Source: Hydractinia symbiolongicarpus (taxonomy: Eukaryota > Cnidaria > Hydrozoa > Anthoathecata > Hydractiniidae). From it: DNA of 64,000 bases. The position numbers and the translations under genes were made by a program. Of this stretch, positions 50,819 to 61,198 are shown piece by piece. The notes under the pieces are model-generated. The model searched no databases, was not told the origin of the DNA, and worked only from the letters and a program-made list of their open reading frames with translations. The stretch covers positions 8,370,001-8,434,000 of the forward strand of contig NC_079877.1 of assembly GCF_029227915.1 (NCBI RefSeq), read 5' to 3'. Positions within the stretch are counted from its first letter, which is position 1. Each line of letters opens with the position of its first letter.

Positions 50819-50906
50819 GAAGGTAGGTAAGCTGAAATGTGTCTGATGTAAGGTGTAGTTTAGTATTGCGAACAGCACTCGAACTATGACCTTTTTACCA
50901 TTTCCA

Positions 50907-50979
50907 GGGGGATTACCTCACATGGTAGAGCGCTCGCTTTGCATGCGAGAGGTACCGGGATCGATGGCCGGATCCTCCA
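50907..50979 (+). tRNA. tRNA-Ala(TGC), unit 33
   Basis: G10 is C and C61 is G. Confidence 0.7.
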
Positions 50980-51071
50980 AGACGATGTTTTTAATTTATT
51001 TATTTTTATACTAATTTCAGTAGTTGCCAATGGTCATAAGAGGATTTATGATGCTCCTAAGATTACCTGGT

Positions 51072-51104
<33 letters not shown>

Positions 51105-51247
51105 AAACCGCGCTGCATATGTCTAGAGCATTTCTTGCTGTTTAATTTCGCATTGACAATATACACAGTTTCAGCTTTTAACATGATCGACCGTGTGGCA
51201 TTCGGGCATTGACGCCATCGCGAACATATTATTTAAATATGAACTCG

Positions 51248-51319
51248 TCCTCGGTAGTATAGTGGTAAGTATCCCCGCCTGTCACGCGGGAGACCGGGGT
51301 TCGATTCCCCGCCGGGGAG
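51248..51319 (+). tRNA. tRNA-Asp(GTC), unit 33
   Basis: Consensus. Confidence 0.95.
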
Positions 51320-51392
51320 GTTCTTTTTATCTTGTCAATGTTTCGTTTCACGTCAGTAGCGTTCGCGGGACTGTCCGGGAATACAGATTTAC

Positions 51393-51465
51393 GCCCGGTT
51401 AGCTCAGTCGGTAGAGCATCAGACTTTTAATCTGAGGGTCGCGGGTTCGAGTCCCTCATCGGGCG
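51393..51465 (+). tRNA. tRNA-Lys(TTT), unit 33
   Basis: Consensus. Confidence 0.95.
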
Positions 51466-51572
51466 TAACAATTATTTGGTACGATGGTGAACTAACTTTC
51501 ACCACAATGTCTTGTCGAAAGAGGATGAATAACGTAACATTTGCGGAGTGGCAAAGGCGAAGCAAACTTGAT

Positions 51573-51645
51573 GGGGAACTAGCTCAGATGGTAGAGCGCT
51601 CGCTTAGCATGCGAGAGGTACCGGGATCGATGCCCGGGTTCTCCA
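51573..51645 (+). tRNA. tRNA-Ala(AGC), unit 33
   Basis: Consensus. Confidence 0.95.
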
Positions 51646-51713
51646 ATGCCTTTTCCATAGGCGTAAAATAAATGAAATTTGCGCAGAGCAATTTGCAGCA
51701 GCGTTCGTGTCAT

Positions 51714-51829
51714 GTCGGGATGGCCGAGCGGTCTAAGGCGCCAGACTCAAGACAAAATGTTCTTCCACTCATCGCGTGGAGAATTCTGGTCCTCGAATGA
51801 GGGCGTGGGATCGAATCCCACTTCCGACA
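51714..51829 (+). tRNA. tRNA-Leu(CAA) with intron, unit 33
   Basis: T54 is A. Confidence 0.87.
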
Positions 51830-51870
51830 ACTTTTCCCTGCCACACAAAATTTTAGGCCTAAAATGCAAG

Positions 51871-51964
51871 TCCACCGAGCCGGATTTGAACCAGCGACCT
51901 AAGGATGCCTGAGTGGTATAAGTTCGTCTACAGTCCTCCGCTCTACCAACTGAGCTATCGGTGG
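51871..51964 (-). tRNA. tRNA-Tyr(GTA) with intron, unit 33
   Basis: Consensus. Confidence 0.95.
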
Positions 51965-52057
51965 ATGTAGCATCGTACAGTTCTTGTGCAGGACTATGCA
52001 GGTCATGTCACGTTTGTAGTATGACATGGTTTTTAAAATGATGCGATAGCTCGCACG

Positions 52058-52129
52058 TAGCAGAGGGTGGTTTCGATCCACCGACCTCTGGGTTATGGGC
52101 CCAGCACGCTTCCTCTGCGCCACTCTGCT
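52058..52129 (-). tRNA. tRNA-iMet(CAT), unit 33
   Basis: Consensus. Confidence 0.95.
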
Positions 52130-52217
52130 GAAGGTAGGTAAGCTGAAATGTGTCTGATGTAAGGTGTAGTTTAGTATTGCGAACAGCACTCGAACTATGA
52201 CCTTTTTACCATTTCCA

Positions 52218-52285
52218 GGGGGATTAGCTCACATGGTAGAGCGCTCGCTTTGCATGCGAGAGGTAATCGATGCCCGGATCCTCCA
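52218..52285 (+). pseudogene. tRNA-Ala(TGC) pseudogene, unit 34
   Basis: 68 nt: a 5-nt deletion removes the 5' strand of the T-stem and part of the B-box, so the T-arm cannot form. Confidence 0.88.
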
Positions 52286-52544
52286 AGACGATGTTTTTAA
52301 TTTATTTATTTTTATACTAATTTCAGTAGTTGCCAATGGTCATAAGAGGATTTATGATGCTCCTAAGATTACCTGGTATTAATAATAATAATAATAATAC
52401 TAAATCGCGCTGCATATGTCTAGAGCATTTCTTGCTGTTTAATTTCGCATTGACAGTATACACAGTTTCAGCTTTTAACATGATCGACCGTGTGGCATTC
52501 GGGCATTGACGCCATCGCGAACATATTATTTAAATATGAACTCG

Positions 52545-52616
52545 TCCTCGGTAGTATAGTGGTAAGTATCCCCGCCTGTCACGCGGGAGACCAGGGTTCG
52601 ATTCCCCGCCGGGGAG
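52545..52616 (+). tRNA. tRNA-Asp(GTC), unit 34
   Basis: G50 is A, opposing C64. Confidence 0.87.
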
Positions 52617-52689
52617 GTTCTTTTTATCTTTTCAATGTTTCGTTTCACGTCAGTAGCGTTCGCGGGACTGTCCGGGAATACAGATTTAC

Positions 52690-52762
52690 GTCCGGTTAGC
52701 TCAGTCGGTAGAGCATCAGACTTTTAATCTGAGGGTCGCGGGTTCGAGTCCCTCATCGGGCG
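52690..52762 (+). tRNA. tRNA-Lys(TTT), unit 34
   Basis: C2 is T, a wobble with G71. Confidence 0.9.
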
Positions 52763-52869
52763 TAACAATTATTTGGTACGATGGTGAACTAACTTTCACC
52801 ACAATGTTTTGTCGAAAGAGGATGAATAACGTAACATTTGCGGAGTGGCAAAGGCGAAGCAAACTTGAT

Positions 52870-52942
52870 GGGGAACTAGCTCAGATGGTAGAGCGCTCGC
52901 TTAGCATGCGAGAGGTACCGGGATCGATGCCCGGGTTCTCCA
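52870..52942 (+). tRNA. tRNA-Ala(AGC), unit 34
   Basis: Consensus. Confidence 0.95.
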
Positions 52943-53010
52943 ATGCCTTTTACAAAGGCGTAAAATAAATGAAATTTGCGCAGAGCAATTTGCAGCAGCG
53001 TTCGTGTCAT

Positions 53011-53121
53011 GTCGGGATGGCCGAGCGGTCTAAGGCGCCAGACTCAAAATGTTCTTCCACTCATCGCGTGGAGAATTCTGGTCCTCGAATGAGGGCGTGG
53101 GTTCGAATCCCACTTCCGACA
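53011..53121 (+). tRNA. tRNA-Leu(CAA) with shortened intron, unit 34
   Basis: A 5-nt deletion spans the exon 1/intron joint: the loop reads CTCAAAATG, so G37 is lost and the intron is about 27 nt. Splicing may fail. Confidence 0.72.
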
Positions 53122-53162
53122 ACTTTTCCCTGCCACACAAAATTTTAGGCCTAAAATGCAAG

Positions 53163-53256
53163 TCCACCGAGCCGGATTTGAACCAGCGACCTAAGGATGC
53201 CTGAGTGGTATAAGTTCGTCTACAGTCCTCCGCTCTACAAACTGAGCTATCGGTGG
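53163..53256 (-). tRNA. tRNA-Tyr(GTA) with intron, unit 34
   Basis: One D-loop GG base is T. Confidence 0.87.
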
Positions 53257-53349
53257 ATGTAGCATCGTACAGTTCTTGTGCAGGACTATGCAGGTCATGT
53301 CACGTTTGTAGTATGACGTGGTTTTTAAAATGATGCGATAGCTCGCACG

Positions 53350-53421
53350 TAGCAGAGGGTGGTTTCGATCCACCGACCTCTGGGTTATGGGCCCAGCACG
53401 CTTCCTCTGCGCCACTCTGCT
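53350..53421 (-). tRNA. tRNA-iMet(CAT), unit 34
   Basis: Consensus. Confidence 0.95.
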
Positions 53422-53509
53422 GAAGGTAGGTAAGCTGAAATGTGTCTGATGTAAGGTGTAGTTTAGTATTGCGAACAGCACTCGAACTATGACCTTTTTA
53501 CCATTTCCA

Positions 53510-53582
53510 GGGGGATTAGCTCACATGGTAGAGCGCTCGCTTTGCATGCGAGAGGTACCGGGATCGATGCCCGGATCCTCCA
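53510..53582 (+). tRNA. tRNA-Ala(TGC), unit 35
   Basis: Consensus. Confidence 0.95.
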
Positions 53583-53847
53583 AGACGATGTTTTTAATTT
53601 ATTTATTTTTATACTAATTTCAGTAGTTGCCAATGGTCATAAGAGGATTTATGATGCTCCTAAGATTACCTGGTATTAATAATAATAATAATAATAATAA
53701 TACTAAACCGCGCTGCATATGTCTAGAGCATTTCTTGCTGTTTAATTTCGCATTGACAATATACACAGTTTCAGCTTTTAACATGATCGACCGTGTGGCA
53801 TTCGGGCATTGACGCTATCGCGAACATATTATTTAAATATGAACTCG

Positions 53848-53919
53848 TCCTCGGTAGTATAGTGGTAAGTATCCCTGCCTGTCACGCGGGAGACCGGGGT
53901 TCGATTCCCCGCCGGGGAG
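53848..53919 (+). tRNA. tRNA-Asp(GTC), unit 35
   Basis: C29 is T (wobble). Confidence 0.93.
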
Positions 53920-53992
53920 GTTCTTTTTATCTTGTCAATGTTTCGTTTCACGTCAGTAGCGTTCGCGGGACTGTCCGGGAATACAGATTTAC

Positions 53993-54065
53993 GCCCGGTT
54001 AGCTCAGTCGGTAGAGCATCAGACTTTTAATCTGAGGGTCGCGGGTTCGAGTCCCTCATCGGGCG
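53993..54065 (+). tRNA. tRNA-Lys(TTT), unit 35
   Basis: Consensus. Confidence 0.95.
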
Positions 54066-54172
54066 TAACAATTATTTGGTACGATGGTGAACTAACTTTC
54101 ACCCCAATGTCTTGTCGAAAGAGGATGAATAACGTAACATTTGCGGAGTGGCAAAGGCGAAGCAAACTTGAT

Positions 54173-54245
54173 GGGGAACTAGCTCAGATGGTAGAGCGCT
54201 CGCTTAGCATGCGAGAGGTACCGGGATCGATGCCCGGGTTCTCCA
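54173..54245 (+). tRNA. tRNA-Ala(AGC), unit 35
   Basis: Consensus. Confidence 0.95.
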
Positions 54246-54313
54246 ATGCCTTTTCCATAGGCGTAAAATAAATGAAATTTGCGCAGAGCAATTTGCAGCA
54301 GCGTTCGTGTCAT

Positions 54314-54429
54314 GTCGGGATGGCCGAGCGGTCTAAGGCGCCAGACTCAAGACAAAATGTTCTTCCACTCATCGCGTGGAGAATTCTGGTCCTCGAATGA
54401 GGGCGTGGGTTCGAATCCCACTTCCGACA
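54314..54429 (+). tRNA. tRNA-Leu(CAA) with intron, unit 35
   Basis: Consensus. Confidence 0.95.
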
Positions 54430-54470
54430 ACTTTTCCCTGCCACACAAAATTTTAGGCCTAAAATGCAAG

Positions 54471-54564
54471 TCCACCGAGCCGGATTTGAACCAGCGACCT
54501 AAGGATGCCTGAGTGGTATAAGTTCGTCTACAGTCCTCCGCTCTACCAACTGAGCTATCGGTGG
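54471..54564 (-). tRNA. tRNA-Tyr(GTA) with intron, unit 35
   Basis: Consensus. Confidence 0.95.
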
Positions 54565-54657
54565 ATGTAGCATGGTACAGTTCTTGTGCAGGACTATGCA
54601 GGTCATATCACGTTTGTAGTATGACGTGGTTTTTAAAATGATGCGATAGCTCGCACG

Positions 54658-54729
54658 TAGCAGAGTGCGGTTTCGATCCACCGACCTCTGGGTTATGGGC
54701 CCAGCACGCTTCCTCTGCGCCACTCTGCT
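54658..54729 (-). tRNA. tRNA-iMet(CAT), unit 35
   Basis: T-stem changes A63 to G and C65 to A. Confidence 0.82.
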
Positions 54730-54817
54730 GAAGGTAGGTAAGCTGAAATGTGTCTGATGTAAGGTGTAGTTTAGTATTGCGAACAGCACTAGAACTATGA
54801 CCTTTTTACCATTTCCA

Positions 54818-54890
54818 GGGGGATTAGCTCACATAGTAGAGCGCTCGCTTTGCATGCGAGAGGTACCAGGATCGATGCCCGGATCCTCCA
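54818..54890 (+). tRNA. tRNA-Ala(TGC), unit 36
   Basis: The D-loop G18 is A; G51 is A, a T-stem mismatch. Confidence 0.75.
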
Positions 54891-55156
54891 AGACGATGTT
54901 TTTAATTTATTTATTTATTTTTATACTAATTTCAGTAGTTGCCAATGGTCATAAGAGGATTTATGATGCTCCTAAGATTACCTGGTATTAATAATAATAA
55001 TAATAATAATACTAAACCGCGCTGCATATGTCTAGAGCATTTCTTGCTGTTTAATTTCGCATTGACAATATACACAGTTTCAGCTTTTAACATGATCGAC
55101 CGTGTGGCATTCGGGCATTGACGCCATCGCGAACATATTATTTAAATATGAACTCG

Positions 55157-55228
55157 TCCTCGGTAGTATAGTGGTAAGTATCCCCGCCTGTCACGCGGGA
55201 GACCAGGGTTCAATTCCCCGCCGGGGAG
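55157..55228 (+). tRNA. tRNA-Asp(GTC), unit 36
   Basis: G50 and G57 are A. Confidence 0.83.
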
Positions 55229-55301
55229 GTTCTTTTTATCTTGTCAATGTTTCGTTTCACGTCAGTAGCGTTCGCGGGACTGTCCGGGAATACAGATTTA
55301 C

Positions 55302-55374
55302 GCCCGGTTAGCTCAGTCGGTAGAGCATCAGTCTTTTAATCTGAGGGTCGCGGGTTCGAGTCCCTCATCGGGCG
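55302..55374 (+). tRNA. tRNA-Lys(TTT), unit 36
   Basis: A31 is T, opening the pair next to the anticodon loop. Confidence 0.83.
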
Positions 55375-55481
55375 TAACAATTATTTGGTACGATGGTGAA
55401 CTAACTTTCACCACAATGTCTTGTCGAAAGAGGATGAATAACGTAACATTTGCGGAGTGGCAAAGGCGAAGCAAACTTGAT

Positions 55482-55554
55482 GGGGAACTAGCTCACATGG
55501 TAGAGCGCTCGCTTAGCATGCGAGAGGTACCGGGATCGATGCCCGGGTTCTCCA
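55482..55554 (+). tRNA. tRNA-Ala(AGC), unit 36
   Basis: A D-loop G is C, matching the Ala-TGC D-loop; possible conversion between the two Ala genes. Confidence 0.92.
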
Positions 55555-55622
55555 ATGCCTTTTCCATAGGCGTAAAATAAATGAAATTTGCGCAGAGCAA
55601 TTTGCAGCAGCGTTCGTGTCAT

Positions 55623-55738
55623 GTCGGGATGGCCGAGCAGTCTAAGGCGCCAGACTCAAGACAAAGTGTTCTTCCACTCATCGCGTGGAGAATTCTGGTC
55701 CTCGAATGAGGGCGTGGGTTCAAATCCCACTTCCGACA
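55623..55738 (+). tRNA. tRNA-Leu(CAA) with intron, unit 36
   Basis: A D-loop G is A, G57 is A; one intron base differs. Confidence 0.85.
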
Positions 55739-55779
55739 ACTTTTCCCTGCCACACAAAATTTTAGGCCTAAAATGCAAG

Positions 55780-55873
55780 TCCACCGAGCCGGATTTGAAC
55801 CAGTGACCTAAGGATGCCTGAGTGGTACAAGTTCGTCTACAGTCCTCCGCTCTACCTACTGAGCTATCGGTGG
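55780..55873 (-). tRNA. tRNA-Tyr(GTA) with intron, unit 36
   Basis: One D-loop G, one T-stem-side base and one intron base differ. Confidence 0.8.
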
Positions 55874-55966
55874 ATGTAGCATCGTACAGTTCTTGTGCAG
55901 GACTATGCAGGTCATGTCACGTTTGTAGTATGACGTGGTTTTTAAAATGATGCGATAGCTCGCACG

Positions 55967-56038
55967 TAGCAGAGGGTGGTTTCGATCCACCTACCTCTGG
56001 GTTATGGGCCCAGCACGCTTCCTCTGCGCCACTCTGCT
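55967..56038 (-). tRNA. tRNA-iMet(CAT), unit 36
   Basis: C48 is A. Confidence 0.9.
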
Positions 56039-56126
56039 GAAGGTAGGTAAGCTGAAATGTGTCTGATGTAAGGTGTAGTTTAGTATTGCGAACAGCACTC
56101 GAACTATGACCTTTTTACCATTTCCA

Positions 56127-56199
56127 GGGGGATTAGCTCACATGGTAGAGCGCTCGCTTTGCATGCGAGAGGTACCGGGATCGATGCCCGGATCCTCCA
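56127..56199 (+). tRNA. tRNA-Ala(TGC), unit 37
   Basis: Consensus. Confidence 0.95.
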
Positions 56200-56291
56200 A
56201 GACGATGTTTTTAATTTATTTATTTTTTTACTAATTTCAGTAGTTGCCAATGGTCATAAGAGGATTTATGATGCTCCTAAGATTACCTGGT

Positions 56292-56327
<36 letters not shown>

Positions 56328-56470
56328 AAACCGCGCTGCATATGTCTAGAGCATTTCTTGCTGTTTAATTTCGCATTGACAATATACACAGTTTCAGCTT
56401 TTAACATGATCGACCGTGTGGCATTCGGGCATTGACGCCATCGCGAACATATTATTTAAATATGAACTCG

Positions 56471-56541
56471 TCCTCGGTAGTATAGTGGTAAGTATCCCCG
56501 CCTTTCACGCGGGAGACCGGGTTCAATTCCCCGCCGGGGAG
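56471..56541 (+). pseudogene. tRNA-Asp-derived, anticodon TTC, unit 37
   Basis: G34 is T, giving the Glu anticodon TTC. The T-stem has also lost one G (71 nt) and G57 is A, so it is probably a decaying copy rather than a new tRNA-Glu. Confidence 0.7.
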
Positions 56542-56614
56542 GTTCTTTTTATCTTGTCAATGTTTCGTTTCACGTCAGTAGCGTTCGCGGGACTGTCCGG
56601 GAATACAGATTTAC

Positions 56615-56687
56615 GCCCGGTTAGCTCAGTCGGTAGAGCATCAGACTTTTAATCTGAGGGTCGCGGGTTCGAGTCCCTCATCGGGCG
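56615..56687 (+). tRNA. tRNA-Lys(TTT), unit 37
   Basis: Consensus. Confidence 0.95.
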
Positions 56688-56794
56688 TAACAATTATTTG
56701 GTACGATGGTGAACTAACTTTCACCACAATGTCTTGTCGAAAGAGGATGAATAACGTAACCTTTGCGGAGTGGCAAAGGCGAAGCAAACTTGAT

Positions 56795-56867
56795 GGGAAA
56801 CTAGTTCAGATGGTAGAGCGCTCGCTTAGCATGCGAGAGGTACCGGGATCGATGCCCGGGTTCTCCA
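56795..56867 (+). tRNA. tRNA-Ala(AGC), unit 37
   Basis: G4 is A and C11 is T. Confidence 0.78.
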
Positions 56868-56935
56868 ATGCCTTTTCCATAGGCGTAAAATAAATGAAAT
56901 TTGCGCAGAGCAATTTGCAGCAGCGTTCGTGTCAT

Positions 56936-57051
56936 GTCGGGATGGCCGAGCGGTCTAAGGCGCCAGACTCAAGACAAAATGTTCTTCCACTCATCGCGTG
57001 GAGAATTCTGGTCCTCGAATGAGGGCGTGGGTTCGAATCCCACTTCCGACA
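56936..57051 (+). tRNA. tRNA-Leu(CAA) with intron, unit 37
   Basis: Consensus. Confidence 0.95.
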
Positions 57052-57092
57052 ACTTTTCCCTGCCACACAAAATTTTAGGCCTAAAATGCAAG

Positions 57093-57186
57093 TCCACCGA
57101 GCCGGATTTGAACCAGCGACCTAAGGATGCCTGAGTGGTATAAGTTCGTCTACAGTCCTCCGCTCTACCAACTGAGCTATCGGTGG
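57093..57186 (-). tRNA. tRNA-Tyr(GTA) with intron, unit 37
   Basis: Consensus. Confidence 0.95.
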
Positions 57187-57279
57187 ATGTAGCATCGTAC
57201 AGTTCTTGTGCAGGACTATGCAGGTCATGTCACGTTTGTAGTATGACGTGGTTTTTAAAATGATGCGATAGCTCGCACG

Positions 57280-57351
57280 TAGCAGAGGGTGGTTTCGATC
57301 CACCGACCTCTGGGTTATGGGCCCAGCACGCTTCCTCTGCGCCACTCTGCT
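57280..57351 (-). tRNA. tRNA-iMet(CAT), unit 37
   Basis: Consensus. Confidence 0.95.
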
Positions 57352-57439
57352 GAAGGTAGGTAAGCTGAAATGTGTCTGATGTAAGGTGTAGTTTAGTATT
57401 GCGAACAGCACTCGAACTATGACCTTTCTACCATTTCCA

Positions 57440-57512
57440 GGGGGATTAGCTTACATGGTAGAGCGCTCGCTTTGCATGCGAGAGGTACCGGGATCGATGC
57501 CCGGATCCTCCA
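57440..57512 (+). tRNA. tRNA-Ala(TGC), unit 38
   Basis: C13 is T. Confidence 0.88.
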
Positions 57513-57777
57513 AGACGATGTTTTTAATTTATATATTTTGATACTAATTTCAGTAGTTGCCAATGGTCATAAGAGGATTTATGATGCTCCTAAGATTACC
57601 TGGTATTAATATTAATAATAATAATAATAATACTAAACCGCGCTGCATATGTCTAGAGCATTTCTTGCTGTTTAATTTCGCATTGACAATATACACAGTT
57701 TCAGCTTTTAACATGATCGACCGTGTGGCATTCGGGCATTGACGCCATCGCGAACATATTATTTAAATATGAACTCG

Positions 57778-57849
57778 TCCTCGGTAGTATAGTGGTAAGT
57801 ATCCCCGCCTGTCACGCGGGAGACCGGGGTTCGATCCCCCGCCGGGGAG
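57778..57849 (+). tRNA. tRNA-Asp(GTC), unit 38
   Basis: T60 is C. Confidence 0.92.
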
Positions 57850-57922
57850 GTTCTTTTTATCTTGTCAATGTTTCGTTTCACGTCAGTAGCGTTCGCGGGA
57901 CTGTCCGGGAATACAGATTTAC

Positions 57923-57995
57923 GCCCGGTTAGCTTAGTCGGTAGAGCATCAGACTTTTAATCTGAGGGTCGCGGGTTCGAGTCCCTCATCGGGCG
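57923..57995 (+). tRNA. tRNA-Lys(TTT), unit 38
   Basis: C13 is T. Confidence 0.9.
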
Positions 57996-58102
57996 TAACA
58001 ATTATTTGGTACGATGGTGAACTAACTTTCACCACAATGTCTTGTCGAAAGAGGATGAATAACGTAACATTTGCGGAGTGGCAAAGGCGAAGCAAACTTG
58101 AT

Positions 58103-58175
58103 GGGGAACTAGCTCAGATGGTAGAGCGCTCGCTTAGCATGCCAGAGGTACCGGGATTGATGCCCGGGTTCTCCA
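58103..58175 (+). tRNA. tRNA-Ala(AGC), unit 38
   Basis: G41 is C (mismatch); B-box C56 is T. Confidence 0.72.
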
Positions 58176-58243
58176 ATGCCTTTTCCATAGGCGTAAAATA
58201 AATGAAATTTGCGCAGAGCAATTTGCAGCAGCGTTCGTGTCAT

Positions 58244-58359
58244 GTTGGGATGGCCGAGCAGTCTCAGGCGCCAGACTCAAGACAAAATGTTCTTCCACTC
58301 ATCGCGTGGAGAATTCTGGTCCTCGAATGAGGGCGTGGTTTCGAATCCCACTTTCGACA
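58244..58359 (+). tRNA. tRNA-Leu(CAA) with intron, unit 38
   Basis: At least five changes: one in the 5' acceptor, two in the D-loop, G53 to T, and one in the 3' acceptor. The most diverged Leu copy. Confidence 0.7.
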
Positions 58360-58400
58360 ACTTTTCCCTGCCACACAAAATTTTAGGCCTAAAATGCAAG

Positions 58401-58494
58401 TCCACCGAGCCGGATTTGAACCAGCGACCTAAGGATGCCTGAGTGGTATAAGTTCGTCTACAGTCCTCCGCTCTACCAACTGAGCTATCGGTGG
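58401..58494 (-). tRNA. tRNA-Tyr(GTA) with intron, unit 38
   Basis: Consensus. Confidence 0.95.
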
Positions 58495-58587
58495 ATGTAG
58501 CATCGTACAGTTCTTGTGCAGGACTATGCAGGTCATGTCACGTTTGTAGTATGACGTGGTTTTTAAAATGATGCGATAGCTCCCACG

Positions 58588-58659
58588 TAGCAGAGTGTGG
58601 TTTCGATCCACCGACCTCTGGGTTATGGGCCCAGCACGCTTCCTCTGCGCCACTCTGCT
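58588..58659 (-). tRNA. tRNA-iMet(CAT), unit 38
   Basis: C65 is A, opposing G49. Confidence 0.86.
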
Positions 58660-58747
58660 GAAGGTAGGTAAGCTGAAATGTGTCTGATGTAAGGTGTAGT
58701 TTAGTATTGCGAACAGCACTCGAACTATGACCTTTTTACCATTTCCA

Positions 58748-58820
58748 GGGGGATTAGCTCACATAGTAGAGCGCTCGCTTTGCATGCGAGAGGTACCGGG
58801 ATCGATGCCCGGATCCTCCA
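58748..58820 (+). tRNA. tRNA-Ala(TGC), unit 39
   Basis: The D-loop G18 is A. Confidence 0.86.
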
Positions 58821-59083
58821 AGACGATGTTTTTAATTTATTTATTTATTTTTATACTAATTTCAGTAGTTGCCAATGGTCATAAGAGGATTTATGATGCT
58901 CCTAAGATTACCTGGTATTAATAATAATAATAATAATACTAAACCGCGCTGCATATGTCTAGAGCATTTCTTGCTGTTTAATTTCGCATTGACAATATAC
59001 ACAGTTTCAGCTTTTAACATGATCGACCGTGTGGCATTCGGGCATTGACGCTATCGCGAACATATTATTTAAATATGAACTCG

Positions 59084-59155
59084 TCCTCGGTAGTATAGTG
59101 GTAAGTATCCCTGCCTGTCACGCGGGAGTCCGGGGTTCGATTCCCCGCCGGGGAG
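59084..59155 (+). tRNA. tRNA-Asp(GTC), unit 39
   Basis: C29 is T; a variable-loop A is T. Confidence 0.9.
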
Positions 59156-59228
59156 GTTCTTTTTATCTTGTCAATGTTTCGTTTCACGTCAGTAGCGTTC
59201 GCGGGACTGTCCGGGAATACAGTTTTAC

Positions 59229-59301
59229 GCCCGGTTAGCTCAGTCGGTAGAGCATCAGACTTTTAATCTGAGGGTCGCGGGTTCGAGTCCCTCATCGGGC
59301 G
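59229..59301 (+). tRNA. tRNA-Lys(TTT), unit 39
   Basis: Consensus. Confidence 0.95.
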
Positions 59302-59408
59302 TAACAAATATTTGGTACGATGGTGAACTAACTTTCACCACAATGTCTTGTCGAAAGAGGATGAATAACGTAACATTTGCGGAGTGGAAAAGGCGAAGCA
59401 AACTTGAT

Positions 59409-59481
59409 GGGGAACTAGCTCAGATGGTAGAGTGCTCGCTTAGCATGCGAGAGGTACCGGGATCGAGGCCCGGGTTCTCCA
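59409..59481 (+). tRNA. tRNA-Ala(AGC), unit 39
   Basis: C25 is T; T59 is G. Confidence 0.85.
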
Positions 59482-59549
59482 ATGCCTTTTCCATAGGTGT
59501 AAAATAAATGAAATTTGCGCAGAGCAATTTGCAGCAGCGTTCGTGTCAT

Positions 59550-59665
59550 GTCGGGATGGCCGAGCGGTCTAAGGCGCCAGACTCAAGACAAAATGTTCTT
59601 CCACTCATCGCGTGGAGAATTCTGGTCCTCGAATGAGGGCGTGGGTTCGAATCCCACTTCCGACA
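59550..59665 (+). tRNA. tRNA-Leu(CAA) with intron, unit 39
   Basis: Consensus. Confidence 0.95.
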
Positions 59666-59706
59666 ACTTTTCCCTGCCACACAAAATTTTAGGCCTAAAA
59701 TGCAAG

Positions 59707-59800
59707 TCCACCGAGCCGGATTTGAACCAGCGACCTAAGGATGCCTGAGTGGTATAAGTTCGTCTACAGTCCTCCGCTCTACCAACTGAGCTATCGGTGG
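59707..59800 (-). tRNA. tRNA-Tyr(GTA) with intron, unit 39
   Basis: Consensus. Confidence 0.95.
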
Positions 59801-59893
59801 ATGTAGCATCGTACAGTTCTTGTGCAGGACTATGCAGGTCATGTCACGTTTGTAGTATGACGTGGTTCTTAAAATGATGCGATAGCTCGCACG

Positions 59894-59965
59894 TAGCAGA
59901 GGGTGGTTTCGATCCACCGACCTCTGGGTTATGGGCCCAGCACGCTTCCTTTGCGCCACTCTGCT
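59894..59965 (-). tRNA. tRNA-iMet(CAT), unit 39
   Basis: One D-loop G is A. Confidence 0.9.
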
Positions 59966-60053
59966 GAAGGTAGGTAAGCTGAAATGTGTCTGATGTAAAG
60001 TGTAGTTTAGTATTGCGAACAGCACTCGAACTATGAACTTTTTACCATTTCCA

Positions 60054-60126
60054 GGGGGATTAGCTCACATGGTAGAGCGCTCGCTTTGCATGCGAGAGGT
60101 ACCGGGATCGATGCCCGGATCCTCCA
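60054..60126 (+). tRNA. tRNA-Ala(TGC), unit 40
   Basis: Consensus. Confidence 0.95.
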
Positions 60127-60388
60127 AGACGATGTTTTTAATTTATTTATTTTTATACTAATTTCAGTAGTTGCCAATGGTCATAAGAGGATTTATGATG
60201 CTCCTAAGATTACCTGGTATTATTAATAATAATAATAATAATACTAAACCGCGCTGCATATGTCTAGAGCATTTCTTGCTGTTTAATTTCGCATTGACAA
60301 TATACACAGTTTCAGCTTTTAACATGATCGACCGTGTGGCATTCGGGCATTGACGCCATCGCGAACATATTATTTAAATATGAACTCG

Positions 60389-60460
60389 TCCTCGGTAGTA
60401 TAGTGGTAAGTATCCCCGCCTGTCACGCGGGAGACCGGGGTTCGATTCCCCGCCGGGGAG
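60389..60460 (+). tRNA. tRNA-Asp(GTC), unit 40
   Basis: Consensus. Confidence 0.95.
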
Positions 60461-60533
60461 GTTCTTTTTATCTTGTCAATGTTTCGTTTCACGTCAGTAG
60501 CGTTCGCGGGACTGTCCGGGAATACAGATTTAC

Positions 60534-60606
60534 GCCCAGTTAGCTCAGTCGGTAGAGCATCAGACTTTTAATCTGAGGGTCGCGGGTTCGAGTCCCTCAT
60601 CGGGCG
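60534..60606 (+). tRNA. tRNA-Lys(TTT), unit 40
   Basis: G5 is A, opposing C68. Confidence 0.86.
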
Positions 60607-60713
60607 TAACAATTATTTGGTACGATGGTGAACTAACTTTCACCACAATGTCTTGTCGAAAGAGGATGAAAAACGTAACATTTGCGGAGTGGCAAAGGCG
60701 AAGCAAACTTGAT

Positions 60714-60786
60714 GGGGAACTAGCTCAGATGGTAGAGCGCTCGCTTAGCATGCAAGAGGTACCGGGATCGATGCCCGGGTTCTCCA
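60714..60786 (+). tRNA. tRNA-Ala(AGC), unit 40
   Basis: G41 is A, an anticodon-stem mismatch. Confidence 0.83.
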
Positions 60787-60854
60787 ATGCCTTTTCCATA
60801 GGCGTAAAATAAATGAAATTTGCGCAGAGCAATTTGCAGCAGCGTTCGTGTCAT

Positions 60855-60970
60855 GTCGGGATGGCCGAGCGGTCTAAGGCGCCAGACTCAAGACAAAATG
60901 TTCTTCCACTCATCGCGTGGAGAATTCTGGTCCTCGAATGAGGGCGTGGGTTCGAATCCCACTTCCGACA
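60855..60970 (+). tRNA. tRNA-Leu(CAA) with intron, unit 40
   Basis: Consensus. Confidence 0.95.
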
Positions 60971-61011
60971 ACTTTTCCCTGCCACACAAAATTTTAAGCC
61001 TAAAATGCAAG

Positions 61012-61105
61012 TCCACCGAGCCGGATTTGAACCAGCGACCTAAGGATGCCTGAGTGGTATAAGTTCGTCTACAGTCCTCCGCTCTACCAACTGAGCTATC
61101 GGTGG
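61012..61105 (-). tRNA. tRNA-Tyr(GTA) with intron, unit 40
   Basis: Consensus. Confidence 0.95.
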
Positions 61106-61198
61106 ATGTAGCATCGTACAGTTCTTGTGCAGGACTATGCAGGTCATGTCACGTTTGTAGTATGACGTGGTTTTTAAAATGATGCGATAGCTCGCACG

